Positions 31,884-44,127 of a stretch of DNA of 64,000 bases are shown one piece after another; within the stretch, counting starts at the first letter, position 1, and each line of letters begins with the position of its first letter. The notes under the pieces were generated by a model. The model was not told the origin of the DNA and made no database searches. It worked only from the letters and a program-made list of their open reading frames with translations. Position numbers and translations under genes: made by a program. Origin of the DNA: Sabethes cyaneus (Eukaryota > Arthropoda > Insecta > Diptera > Culicidae); assembly GCF_943734655.1 (NCBI RefSeq), contig NC_071353.1:141707907-141771906 (forward strand), given 5' to 3'.

Positions 31884-34800
31884 CACAGTGGTCCAGCAGC
31901 GAAAATTAAGGGGAAAGTTTTTTGTGGTTCAAAATAGCTCCCCACAATGTTCAGCAAAGTTGTACAACTCTAAAAGACAATTAATGCGAAATCAACAGCT
32001 AAGTTCCAGTTTGGCTTGTAAACACATAACACATAATAACTTTTTATAAGAAAGAGATAGAAGGATAATTTCTTCAACAAAGTTGTAGCTAAAGATTATA
32101 TGAGTAACTTTGCCAAAGACATAGTAGGCATATTTTTAGGCGTTTCTAACTTGCAGGGTGTTCTATAAAAAGACCTCTCAAAAATCACTTTTTCGCTGAT
32201 TACTTCAAATGCAATGGTTTTATTGCATCATAATGTCTTACAAAGTTGGTTATCTTATCAAAAGACATATTTTTGTAGAACATTGTATGTTGAAAACTCA
32301 TACGTATAACGAGTTCTAACGTTTTTCCTGTGTTTTTTTAGTCTTTTTTGGAATAGAATATCTCAAAAAGGGGCAAACGAAAAAAATCAAACTTGGCCGT
32401 TTCTGAAAGCTTAGAGTTTTATCTCAAACATATGTGAAAATAAAAAACTGGTTTTTCCCCTAACTCAAGTAATTTCAGTTTAATTATTTCATGTTTGACC
32501 ATTTTCTACTATGCAGTATTTTCCAATATCTTCTTGAAGACGATTAAAGTCAACATGTCAATAGTAAAAAAGAAATTTGTCGTACCATGACACAATTTCT
32601 TCTGATTGTCACGTAAAATAGTCTTCGAACTCCGGATAAGTTAAGAGATCTAGTTTTTCGACCTTGTGCTAGTTTTCGAACCATTGCTGAAATATTCATC
32701 AAATAAGTTTTTATAACGGTAGTTTTTACAATTGTTTATTGTCAAGATATATGAACTTCGCCCGTCATCCAATCCATACATATAAATATAAATTATAATA
32801 CCAAATACAAAATAATATAAAATGCAGTGTGCAGTGTGTACATGTAATTGATCTCTCAGAAATAGTCAGAAAGTATTTTCTTAATAGTATCAGTCGACAT
32901 GTTTAAGCTTAGTATGTTTCTAAAATTGTTCATTAGCTGCATACAGCGGCAGGCTGGTTCATTGCGCGCGTAGTTAGTTCGATGGTGGTTTAGAGTGAAG
33001 GGCCTTGGTCTCCACAGAACTACTGTACTCTGGTTAGCAGTTATCCTGGATTTCAAATAATCACTGTCGTATCGTCCTCTCTACAAATGGAGCTCAGCAT
33101 CAGCTGTTTTTGATAAATATCTATCTTACAATTTTCATTATTTTACAAATAGTCATGGAAATCTTCACTTGGATATATGCACATGAAATTAAATTTTATA
33201 TTGATATTTCTGATTCTAGTCTAAAGTAATTTTTTAATTACTTTAGTGTCAGAAAGCTGAGAAGTCTTCAAAATTGATGTCTTATACGTATTCAGGAACA
33301 GGAACATGACTATGATCGTAGTAAAAATGGAGGAACGCTTTCAAGCAAATCCTATTAGAGTCCTGGAGTTTTTTGTCAAAAGATTTGAGGGTACCGTTAC
33401 TGTTATTTTAAATTAGTATCTAAAATGTTCGTGAAAGTAATTCGGTAGTTTAGGAGATTATTTCCCATTCAATTCCATATTAGCTATATCGCCAACCGTT
33501 AATAAAATGCTAGTACACGGCGCAGATATTATTCAGGCCACGGCACAACCCATAGGGTTATTAAGCGAGGTACAGGAAACGTGAAATAAATGTATTTGTA
33601 AGTTCAGGGAATTTCACGCCAGAAAATTTAACCGGATTGCTAATTTGGAGGATGTGTTCAAACGCCTCCTGCTGTCGTCCGATCCAGTCATTGCAATACA
33701 TAATCGTTCGTATTGTACACGTACTCTGGAGCTTCCACCAAGCGCAAACCAATTATTAATATAATAAATTATTATATTGCTAACAATAATAAAATATTTC
33801 GAAAACAAAACATTTATTGAATCTCTCAAATAAATGACTACCCTTTATGTTTTCCAAATCAACGATATACTGATATAAGGTGGTTGAAGTTCGAAAAGGA
33901 TCTATAGGTTTTTTTCTCTTTTACCTCTTTGCCTGTTTTGATATACTTACCTGCGATTAAAAATTGACATAAAACTTAAATAACAGTTAACAATATTACG
34001 TATGAAATAACTAATATTTTTTGCTTTTTTATTGAAAATTATTTTTAAAACATTATTGAAGCATATTTGCAAAGTAATGAAAATTGAAAGATAGATATTT
34101 ATCAAAAACAGCTGGTGCTGATAGATAACTGATGTCATATCTGGAGTTCGAACACTATTTAACGTGACAATCTGAAGAAATTGTGTCAAAGTACGATAAA
34201 TTTCTGTTTTACTATTGACATGTTGACTTTAATCGTCTTCAAGAAGATATTGGAAAATACTGCATAGTAGAAAATGGTCAAACATAAAATAATTAAACTG
34301 AAATTACTCGAGTTAGAGGAAAAACCAGTTTTTTATTTTCACATATGGTTGAGATAAAACTCCAAGCTTTCAGAAACGGCCAAGTTTGATTTTTTTCGTT
34401 TGCCCCTTTTTGAGATATTCTATTCCCAAAAAGACTAAAAAAACACAGGAAAAACCCGAATTAATCCACCTAGCGGCGTGACCTAGCCTTTCTACTGCCA
34501 CAATATTCATTATTTAATTTCTCAGGAACTTAATTGTAGATGTATAGATGTTATATTAGACTATATTTTTAAATATCCGTTCTGTATTCCTCAAAATCCT
34601 TATTTGCCAGTAAGATTCACAACGTATTGTGTAGAATAATTATATTTTCTTTCCTTGGGTGCGGAAATACATGTAAGCGTCATTTATGTTACTTGATGAA
34701 CACCTTATTTAGTTTTATAATATTTATAGAAAAATAATGTAAACACAAAAGATAATTTTTACAGACTTGAATGAATATGTATAGAAAATTAGAAATTAAC

Positions 34801-35373
34801 CCTCTAACGGGTCTACAGACGGCCTTAACTTTCGGGCTTCAGAGCCACATACGAAACTTATTTTGAATTGACAATATGAAGTATTTGTTCATAGCAGATT
34901 TTTTGATATTTTGATATTAATACCATGCATGCAAAAGTTAGCATCTTTGAAAAACAAGAGTTCAGAAAAATTATTATTATATTTCGCTTTTGAAGAAAAA
35001 GGATATCTACAACAAAATGATTGATCTCAAAATTTTACTATTGGTTTGCTTGGCTTCAATTTTGCAATATATCTGAATTAGAAAAAAATTACTGAATAGA
35101 GCATTAGATATGAAAACGAGAAATGGAACTATTTCTTAGCTAGCACTCCTTCAGATAATTATTTTTGCATGAAAATCAAAACTTAAGCTTCTTTTGAATG
35201 TACTATCATGAAAAGATAGTCATTAGCTTGATCGCATCGTTTTTACAATGTTAGAGGGTTAGGAAAACAAGATGAGGTCGAAAAATAGTGCCAAAGCTGC
35301 GCCATAAACATGCTTGAGAATGGGAAATACGATCGATATGATTCCCAGTGCTTGTCTTTTTTTTTATTTATTT

Positions 35374-36923
35374 ACTAGAAGACCCGGCAAACTTCGTACT
35401 GCCACAAATTGGGCTAAATATACGATATGTAAACTTCAGATGAACTCCTGCTGCGTTTTAGAAAAAGAGATATTTTCTAGGTATAAGTCAAGTTTTGCCG
35501 TTGTCTAAGGAGTTCTGCGTTTGGTTTATTAAACGCTGGGATTTCAGAGAATGTCTAAATTTAACAACTGTATTAAGTCATTAGTAAGAAATGCATATCG
35601 GTGTAAAAGTTGGTTTGCCAATCCCCGCAATATCAACAGTCGTGTTTGTGGTAGTTGCATTGAGTCTTGTTTTATAAACTCTGCTGGTTAAAAATAGTAA
35701 TACTGGATGTTAATATATTTGTTGTAAAATTTGGTACGACGGCTAATATCGTCTGCTGCAACTTTGGAATTTCTCGATAATTTAAGGGTCAATTTTATAT
35801 TGTGGTATGTATTCAATATCAATAGTCATCAGATTTTTTTTTGATTCATAAATCTATTGATAAGAATTACCCAAAGGAATTGCATTGCTGAATCTCGATA
35901 ACTGTTATTCTCAATTCTCAAAACAAACTAAATTTTATTATTCCACAAAATCAATTGATCGTTGTATTGTTCCTTTGGTAATTCACGCACTAAAACAAAG
36001 CGTCATTTTATAAACCTTTTTACACTTCTAAAGAGTCTAATACGAAATGAAATCGACTGAAAGTTAAATACGATTGTTTTTCGTTTTGATTATAGTCACT
36101 TTAACCAGCTTGGGTCATTCGTGACTTCTGCGGGGTTGGGATTTGAACCCGGGTCCTCGGCGTGAAAGGCGTGAATGCTAACCACTACGCCGGGACTGAT
36201 CCCTTAAATACGATGTATAATAGTTGCTTCGTTCACTATTTTTTTTAAAAATTCTAAATCATATGCTCTTACTGTTGATTTATTAGCTTGATATTCAGTT
36301 AAACCGAATATGCTCATAATTCGTTAACATATGCAAAATGTATTCTTCATTTGACGATTGGGAAGTGGCAATTTAGTGAATTTAGTGCTTAAACCTTTTG
36401 TTAACCTACACTGGATCTTCTGGCTACGCATCCGATGTAAAAAGGAATAAAAATGATTCGTGTTTGTTTCATAAATTTGATAAATGAATGAACGAATGAA
36501 TGAAATTAACGAATTTCATTGCTGACACTTTAGGCTTGAGTTTAGGTTGATTAATAAGTTGGACCTATTGATTGGTTATTTTCTGAAATTGTAAACCCCC
36601 AAAATGTTTAATAGCATTGTTAGATGTGGCGATTCCAATGAAGGTAACCACGTGTTTGTTTGAATACGACAACGGTGCTGCAAAAAATCGTACGATGATC
36701 ATAGCAGCCAACGACATGGCGCATACAATGCGTTGCGGGTTTTATATGGAAACCTAATTTTTCGAGTTTTCCTATCTTCCGAGTAAATTTTTCAACTTTT
36801 CTCGCCGTAAAAACATAGCGGTGGTGGAAACGAACACAATAAAGAAAAGACGGCTCAAATCGGACGCTCCGTTCTCAAGTGATGCGCGGTCGAACTTTTT
36901 CACTTCCATTTTTATATATAAGA
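35374..36923 (+). mobile_element. dispersed element, diverged relative of the 21.3-kb type
   Basis: Begins ACTAGAAGACCCGGCAAACT then TCGTACTGCCACAAATT, matching the left ends at 21297 and 25242, and ends CCATTTTTATATATAAGAT. There is no tandem array. A segment GGACGCTCCGTTCTCAAGTG near 36862 is typical of this repeat type's 3' part. Nested inside the 3.86-kb insertion and itself containing a SINE. Confidence 0.6.
36088..36203 (-). mobile_element. tRNA-Glu-derived SINE, copy 1
   Basis: On the minus strand: A box TAGTGGTTAGCAT, anticodon-loop-like CCTTTCACG (TTC, glutamate), B box GGGTTCAAATCCC, then GCAGAAGTCACGAATGACCC and a tail ending GACTATAATC. The acceptor ends do not pair, so it is not a tRNA gene. 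Copy 2 lies at 41859-41975, same orientation, about 90% alike by eye. Confidence 0.82.
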
Positions 36924-37476
36924 TTAAAACATGATACATGACATAAGACATCTGTCCTTTAAAATATCACTAACGAAAACAAATCTTACAAAACTTCTAC
37001 CGTGCTACGTTTACTTCCTATTTTTCATATAACATTTCTAAGCTCTAGTATCTATTGATTGAAAAGAGCATCTATTGATGCGCAGAATTTGTTTGGAATT
37101 TGTACAAATTTATTTGGAAAAATCAACTCACTAGTATTTTTGATTCTATACACCACTATACCTACATACTTAAATAAACTGCTTTTCTTCGCTTTTTGCT
37201 TTTCTTGTACAATTGTGAGTAACAGCAAGTGAAGAAAATGACAATTGAAATCTGAAATCAAAGAAAAGAAAAAACTTTTTGATTGAATCCCACTATTTAA
37301 TATTTATTTGTAACAGATACGTAGTTCACCTACGACGTCGGTAAAAGTTTTTTCTTTTCTTTAATTTCAGAGTTCGTATTCCACTAAGAGGCTTCAAAAA
37401 CTTCAGACAATTGACATGTTTCTCACTTTTCTTGAATTTCATTGCAAATTTTAAAATTGCAAATTGTCGTATGTGA

Positions 37477-37572
37477 TACATACATACATACATACATACA
37501 TACACACATACATACATACATACATTCATTCATACATACATACATACATACATACATACATACATACATACA
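37477..37572 (+). repeat. (CATA)n microsatellite
   Basis: About 24 tetranucleotide units with three interruptions. Confidence 0.95.
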
Positions 37573-38111
37573 TCACACACATTGAATACAATCAACATTT
37601 GATTGATACGTTTTGATTTCACACGTTTTAACGGTTTAATATACGGTGCTTAAGTGTTAAAGTTTGAATAACTTTTGAATGAAGCGTCCGATTTTAAATA
37701 ACTCAGTTTCGTTTGATAGATCTCAGCAGTAATTTTCAAATAATCATAAAATGTGTGATGTTTTTCATTAAATTAATGCTTATATGTTACATAAATATGT
37801 TTTAAATACAATTTTTTCACATTTCTTTATGTAACTTTCAAAATACAAGTCCAATCGTCATGAAATTTGGAAGTTAAGGCTTTGCAAGGCTCCCCTTTCA
37901 TATGCAATCAATTTTGTTCAAATCGGTTAAGAGACCTGTGAGATAATGAAGTCCCATATTTTTCGTATTTTTATACATAACTTTTGAACTAAAAGTCCGA
38001 TCAGTATGAAATTCAATAGCGACCAATGGGACACCTAGACCTTTCATTTGACACTAAGAACATTAAAATCGGTCCAGCCGTCTCCGAGAAAAGTGAGTGA
38101 GATTAAAAGCG

Positions 38112-38126
38112 TCACATACACACACA

Positions 38127-38174
<48 letters not shown>

Positions 38175-38186
38175 TACACACACACA
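38112..38186 (+). repeat. (CA)n microsatellite
   Basis: CA dinucleotides with three CATA interruptions, near the right end of the 3.86-kb insertion. Confidence 0.95.
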
Positions 38187-38766
38187 GAAAATGCTCAGTT
38201 TCCGAAACTGAGTCGAATGGTATATAACATTCGGCCCGCAGGACCTTCTTTCCATTTCCGGTTTTCCAAGTGATTTCTATACCTTTATACTATATATTTA
38301 TATAGTAGAAAGGCAAAACGTTAGAACTCGTTATACGTATGAGTTTTCAACATACAATGTTCTACAAAAATATATCTATTGATAAGATAACCAACTTTGT
38401 AAAACATTATAATGCAATAAAACCACTGCATTGGAAGAAATCAGCAAAAAAGTGATTTTTGAGAGGTCTTGTTGTAAAACACCCTGTAAGTTAGAAACGC
38501 CTAAAAATACGCCTACTATGTCTTTGGCAAAGTTACTTATATAATCTTTAGCTACAACTTTATCGAAGAAATTATCCTTCTATCTCTTTCTTATAAAAAG
38601 TTATTATTGATTATGTGTTTACAAGCCAAACTGGAACTCAATCATTGATTTCACATTATTTGTCTTTTAGAGTTGTACAACTTTGCTGAACATTGTGGGG
38701 AGCTATTCTAAATCGCTTAGCCGCAAAAGTAAGTTTCCACTTAACTTTCGTTTCTGGACCACTGTG

Positions 38767-39445
38767 CAATGTTTGTTTGCCAGCAGCGAGGCAGATACCA
38801 GTCCAGGTAAGACCGTCCACAAAATGTGTCGCGATGAAAGCATGTGGAATGTGACTAGCGGAGTTATTACGCAAATTACGTCAGTGTTGCAGCGAAAATG
38901 GCAGGAAGACCAAGAGGCGATCCGTGAAAAAAGTAGCAGGCTTTCGGTCTCGTCGGATTCGTTGGGGAACTCTCCGTCGGTGTAGAGCATATTCACCGCC
39001 AGGGATTGCTTGAGTTGACTGCTGAAAAAATAGGAGTTTAAACTTCCATCGCCGAGGAACTCTCCGTTGGTGTAAGGTAGATCTATCATCGGAGACTACT
39101 TGAGTAGATTGTGCCAGAAGTAAACGTACTAAACACGCTCTCAGAAAGGAATCCTACGAGGTTTGCCGTGAAAGAATGGATGTCAATGGATGTGCATCGA
39201 CGCACGTCTCGATAGGTAACGGGGAAGTACATTGGACAAATGTAATTTCGAACACACTTGCACTAATCGAAGAAAACCTCGCCATCTCCAAATCGGTACA
39301 CGTCTCGACAGGTACTGAAGCAGTGTAAAGGCACATCCTCCTCCCGAAGTAATGCTTGATGGTATTTCCGGGAGGGTAGGGAGCACACGGAGGTAGTAAG
39401 TTTTTTAGTGGTTAGGCATAAAGTACAAAAATTGTGAATCCCAGA
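38767..39445 (+). pseudogene. non-LTR retrotransposon ORF2 C-terminus and 3' UTR
   Basis: Immediately after the CAATG duplication the plus strand reads ASSEADTSPGKTVHKMCRDE, then SMWN, ITQITSVLQRKWQEDQEA, the C-terminal tail expected after the Cys/His segment left at 31883 (MCxDxxxWNAV...LQRKWRxxQ). The frame differs by one base from the left part, so the copy carries at least one frameshift. Bases 38968-39150 contain an 89-bp imperfect tandem duplication (GAACTCTCCGTYGGTGTA twice). TTTTTTAGTGGTTAGGCATA at 39399-39418 is the kind of 3'-end motif seen in this group. Confidence 0.75.
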
Positions 39446-41619
39446 TAGTGCCAACATACTACAGGACTACGTAGGACTACATCTTACCGGAGAGTATCAT
39501 TCCAACATTTAAATCCAGTCGAGCGTCGAACGAATATGATTTGTTAAAGACAGCTCTGTGTTATTTATAGAATTTTGAACATGCATAACCCTGGTAACTA
39601 CATTGTGCTGGTAGTCCTACGCTAAGCTTGTGTCTTTGTCCCGAGACACAGACCCATTGTAAACAGTAATTGAATCATTATTATTGAAAGTTATAACTTC
39701 TGTAACTATAACAATATAATAGGTAATTAAACTTTCTAACGTCAAACTTTGCTTCCTCCAAACCTTCTACATTCAGTTCGGCTTATGTGCTTCCTATTTA
39801 GGTGCTACAACTCAATCGCATAGGGCATTATTAGTCATTGACAATTTCATTCAATTCTCCTACTTTTCTGCGGTAATTGTCTGCCGTTGCCAAGTTGTGC
39901 CATAAAAAACTATCAATACCAGCCTCCTGCCGAACGCTGTTGATGGACCATGCTGTTATTATCATCATCTTCGCCACTCGCGCGGTTCGGCCTAGTTTCG
40001 ACCCCCCTTGGGAATGTTTACCAGCAATCCAGCAACCACTCGCTAGAGCTCGCTTGTAGGGCAGTTTGGTTATGAGATTTTTCCGTACTTTGTCATTGGA
40101 TTGTTTGAGGTAGTAATTTTTCTCCACCCGCGCACACGTCTAACCTACTAACTACGTTTCGGCATGGATGGAACTGATATATTAGTAGGTAAAGCTTCGG
40201 CCTTTCGTTGGCCATTGTGCTTGAGAGATAATTGAGACCTCCGATTGGCGGTGTGCCTTGCGGGACGCGTATGCGATATGGCAAAGATACACGCGCAGAA
40301 TATAGGTCTTACCTGACCAATTGTCCAACGATTGTGCAGTCACGTCGTTTCGAAACAACTCTCCGACGGATGCGTGGTTCACGTGTGTATGGAATGGGAA
40401 TGATGGGCATAATTATGGTATTTTTTACCCCTTTTAAAGTATTTACCCGCTGGCAGTTTTTGGCCCGTAGCCAGCCGTTCACTAATCGTAGTTTAGTGAA
40501 GATGATTTAACAACGTCGTCTTCGGCAGGCAGCCGTAAATTTTAGAAGGGTTGATGAAATTGGTTGGATATCATTGAGCCATCCGATCCGTGAGCGAAGC
40601 CGACGATGTCCATAAAAAAGCACTGATTTCTGTGTGTGCAAAATTGGTTGGCCATCGAGAGACGGTCGGTCCCTCGCATATTTCAGCAACGGGCATCTAG
40701 GTAACTATCGTTTTCCTGTTGAACGAGATCCTGCTCGATTATTCAGAAGCCATTCGTTCGTTACCTCTTGAGCTATAAATTATTCTGAAGAAATCAGCAG
40801 CTAGTGGTTGTTCTATTGAATGGCTCTGCTTCGGATAGTTCGAGCGAAATGAAATAGCATGGGGAAGGGAAATTAACCTATTGCCGACCTGCCAGATATT
40901 GCCAGTCTTTGGAGTTGCACAATCTCCAGTTTCTTGATAACTAAGTCATGGGAAAAGTACCGATTGTTGATCGGTAAGTTGAAAACACTAACCTTTACCC
41001 TATCTGCTAATGGAATAATCAATCGCATCGAAGAAAGAAAAACGGCCTAACGATCAGCAGTGGTGCAGGTACAGGTAGGTACAGATGCGAAGATGCTGCT
41101 GCCGCTGCCGGCTCAATAATCGTAATGCGGTAATTATTCATGCACTGCTGACAGTCGATGTATTTCTTTATTTGAACGTGATGATGAGTTTATCCTATCC
41201 TATAGATATCTTCCAATTTATTTACCTTGTCGTCATGTTGACTGCGATCATTTGAAAGTAATTTTGAATGTGCATACCTTTGAGCACACAATTATATTGG
41301 TTATATGTTTAATCGTAACGCAAGATGCAACATAAATGTTTTAACTGATCATTTAAGTTTCAAACTGTTTTATTATGCGGTAATTCTACACTTGTTAATT
41401 ACCTTGTAAGTTAAGTAATGGTGGAAAATTAGAAGTCTAAAAATTATGTAGATAATATATTGGTTGAAAATGGTTAAAAATGAGATTTACACTATTAATT
41501 ATATATCACTTTAGTTGATATTTGCGGTGAAAATATTTTCACCGAAAAAATCAGCTGAAGTGATATATAAAATTCACGGTGACGAACTCTAACAATATTA
41601 CACTATTAATACCTCAATA
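39446..41619. other. apparently single-copy intergenic DNA
   Basis: No convincing exon or transposon end. The GC-richer part at 39990-40700 has overlapping short frames on both strands with no domain. Confidence 0.45.
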
Positions 41620-42224
41620 CAGTGGACTCCTCGTTAGCCAAGGGGCCCGACTGTCTCAAAACAAGTTGAATTTTTAGTAAACCTTGAGAACTATATCATA
41701 CGACATTTCCTAAATTTGCAATGAAACAATTAACACATGGCAAGGTTCTGTAAAGAAAAAGAACAGGGCTTTCAAATGGAGTTAAACGTTTTTTTGGCGC
41801 TTCTTGTAGCATTTTTTCTCCTCTTTCCATAGACGATGTTGTTGTTGTTTGTTGTTTAGATTATAGTCACTTTAACCAGTTTTTGGTCATTTGCGACTTC
41901 TGCGGAGTTGGGATTTGAACCCGGGTCCTCGGCGTGAGAGGCGTGAATGCTAACCACTACGCCGGGACTGACCCCTACTCCATAGATGATCTTAAAATGA
42001 AAATCGGTTGGGAGGCTCATGGCAAAAATGGCGATTTTTTTTATAAAATCCAATATGGCGACCATGTTTAAGAGCATTTAAGAGAGCTTCTTTACATAAC
42101 CATGCCATTTGTTAATTTTTTCATTGACAATTTAGCAAATATCGCATGATACAGATTTCAAAGTTTGTTAAAAATTCAACTTTTTTTAAGACGGTTGGGC
42201 CCCTTAGCGAACGAGGGATCGACA
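41620..42224. mobile_element. Tigger-like MITE carrying a SINE
   Basis: Left end TA-CAGTGGACTCCTCGTTAG followed by CCAAGGGGCCCGAC. Right end, complemented, gives the related GTCGATCCCTCGTTCGCTAA then GGGGCCCAAC. Imperfect TIRs of about 30 bp. The SINE 41859-41975 is inserted inside. No coding sequence. Confidence 0.65.
41859..41975 (-). mobile_element. tRNA-Glu-derived SINE, copy 2
   Basis: Same structure as 36088-36203: TAGTGGTTAGCAT A box, CCTCTCACG loop (CTC, glutamate), GGGTTCAAATCCC B box, tail GACTATAATC, followed on the minus strand by CAACAAA-type repeats. The glutamate loop differs from copy 1 by one base (CTC against TTC). Confidence 0.82.
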
Positions 42225-42336
42225 ATTTCAAGGTCGCGAAAGTGTAATTCTCATTTTTTAGCCATTTCCAACCAATTAAGTACAAAAGTTCTAATATTCC
42301 AATATGTTAGTAGTGCACCCGATTCAATGAGAATTA

Positions 42337-42444
42337 CCCAAGCAGCAATGTGAGTTTTATCGTACTCTTATGACGGTTTCCATGACCAGTTTTGGTCTTA
42401 AATGCTATCATAAGAGTGTAATAAAACCCGAATTGTTACTTGGG
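42337..42444. mobile_element. 108-bp CCCAAG MITE, copy 2
   Basis: Same length and about 90% alike by eye to 29934-30041: starts CCCAAGCAGCAATGTGAG, ends ATTGTTACTTGGG. Flanked by TTA on both sides. Confidence 0.88.
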
Positions 42445-42449
42445 TTACT

Positions 42450-43680
42450 TTTCATTGTCGTTCCGTCGCATTTTCGCGTCTCTTCGTTGTCTTTTCTTCA
42501 TAATTTCTTCATCTGTTCGACATTTGTCCGTCGAATTTTGGTTCTTCGTCATTTCTCTCGTATTTTCCTTCCCACTTCCGTCGTATTAGGCCATTGCAAA
42601 TCATTTTCAAAGTTTTTGTCACCCCCCCCCCCCCTTAGAAATTGGCTTGAAAAATCGGGGGGGGCAGAAAAATAATTTGTAGGATATGTGTCAAATTTTT
42701 TTTTATAAAATCAATTGTCTGTGGGCTCTACAGTCTGAAAAACTCGAAAAATGAGTGTACAAGTTGAATTAACGCTTCTAGCATGAAACAAAAATGGAAA
42801 TTCGAACAATGGAATTTCCGAAAATCGGCCAAAAAAGTTTTTCTTCGTTTTTGTCTTTTTTCGTAGATTTTTGCATAGAAAATAATAACGTATATATTAT
42901 AAGCAAGAATAGATTTGGTTTTCACGTTTAAACTTTTAAGTAAAATGCCCAAGTTTTTTTATGTAGACATCTTCCGTCATTCTTTTTGCTGTCTTCGCCG
43001 CGGTCTTTTTTAGGATTTTCATCGCTTTTTTGGAGTTTTTTAAATACATATTTTCTTTCCATTTTGTTAGTTTTTTCTGTTGTTGTCTCTTTTCACTGTT
43101 TCATAACATTTTTATTGACTTTTCATTGTCCTTTTGTCATCTGTTAGCTGTCTTTTTGTCGTCTTTTTTGTCCGTTTTGCGCTGTTTTACCGTCTCGTTG
43201 TCACTTTTCAATCAGTTTGTTGTTGTTGTTCTTTTTACTAATTATTGTAGTCTTTTCATATTTTTTTCACCACTCAATGCCAATTTCGGTCTTTGTATCG
43301 CCTTCTTATCATCTTTGTGTCACTTTTTTGTTATTATTTTGTTGTTCTTTTGTCGCATTATTTGTCGTCTTTTTTCCTCCTTTTCATTGACTGAAGTTTT
43401 TAGAGCGTGTAATAGAATACGAAACTTTTCATTGATTTTTTTCCATCGTACTTTGCTTGCGTCTCTTTTCGTCGTCTTTTTGCCGTGTTTCTGTCGTTTT
43501 TTTATCGTATTCTCGTCGGCTTCTTGTCATCATTTCTTTACCGTTTGCTTTGTCGTTTGCGTTTTTTGTCGTTTGCTCGGCGTCTTTTGCTGTTTTTGTT
43601 TTGTAGTATTTTCTTCATCTCACCATTCTTTTTGTCGTATTTTCATTTTTTTTATAAGAGTCTTTGTTGTTTCTGAGTTA
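42450..43680 (+). repeat. polypyrimidine array (GTCGTCTTTTT units)
   Basis: Degenerate repeats such as TTTTTGTCGTATTTTC over about 0.85 kb, split by the MITE 42586-42960. The 246-codon frame from 43030 is rich in F, S and C, and comparable frames exist nearby, so I do not call it a gene. Confidence 0.72.
42586..42960 (-). mobile_element. poly-G MITE family, inverted partial copy 3
   Basis: Reads on the minus strand as the right three quarters of the family. From the plus strand: TTAGGCCATTGCAAATCATT, TTTTGTCACC, C run of 13, then TTGGCTTGAAAAATCGGGG, CTGTGGGCTCTACAG and AATAATAACGTATATATTAT. The end with the CACTGAAGGGG landmark is missing. Confidence 0.8.
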
Positions 43681-43696
43681 TGGCCGAAAAACTCGG

Positions 43697-44032
43697 CCCA
43701 GCTAGCACCAATTCGTATATCAATGTACGAAAACTATCGTAAATATCTCCTAACAAACTCGAAATGGTAACTAAATCTGGATAAAGTGGGCTCAAGTTGA
43801 TTTTCAGCACAAAATCGTAGAGTAGTACGGAGCGACTCGAGCTTAATCGGATATTATCGTATATAAATACTTATATAGTCGTAACGCTCAAAATTATTCG
43901 TAATCACGTATATCGCCTCCAAAATAGTACGGATATGCCAATTTTGCGCATGAAATACGATTTAATTAGCATGTATATCTGTACGTAATGCTGATTTTTA
44001 CCTTTTTTATACATATGAAAATGCTAGCTGGG
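43697..44032. mobile_element. CCCAGCTAGCA MITE, copy 2
   Basis: TIRs CCCAGCTAGCA and TGCTAGCTGGG. About 40 bp shorter than copy 1 (30898-31274) because the GATTTTCTGTCGTATATAAT segment is missing. Confidence 0.87.
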
Positions 44033-44127
44033 AGTTTTCCTGAATATTTAACTAATTCAAAAATCCATATCTCATAAACCGAGCAACCTGGAGCGAACAG
44101 TTTCTTATGCAAATGTTAGTAAATTTA

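Larger units (their letters stand above)
34456..38314. mobile_element. 3.86-kb insertion into the Transib-like right arm
   Basis: Comparing the intact left arm (RC of about 32310-32345) with the right arm shows that 34456-38314 interrupts it, with AAAAC duplicated at 34451-34455 and 38315-38319. The left end reads CACCTAGCGGCGTGACCTAG and the right end TATAGTAGAAAGGC; GCCTTTCTACT occurs inverted at 34485 and at the right end. The right 700 bp carry AACTTTTGAA...AAATCGGT segments, a CA microsatellite and GAGTCGAATGGTATATAACA, a 3'-end style seen in mosquito dispersed repeats. Class unknown. Confidence 0.8.
31884..38766. mobile_element. Transib-like element 1 with ~750-bp TIRs, TSD CAATG
   Basis: Begins CACAGTGGTCCAG and ends CTGGACCACTGTG. 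An identical 5-bp duplication CAATG flanks it at 31879-31883 and 38767-38771. The inverted arms are long: 31884-32640 matches the complement of 34138-34455 plus 38315-38766, the right arm having been split by a later insertion. Homology resumes at about 33086-33165 against 34030-34125. CACAGTG equals the consensus RSS heptamer, and 5-bp duplications are typical of Transib. No transposase frame, so non-autonomous; without the insertion the element is about 3.0 kb. Confidence 0.72.

Noticed and set aside
36110..36190. Intact tRNA-Glu gene on the minus strand
   Set aside because: A and B boxes are good but acceptor-stem ends do not pair and the same sequence recurs at 41859 with a SINE tail.
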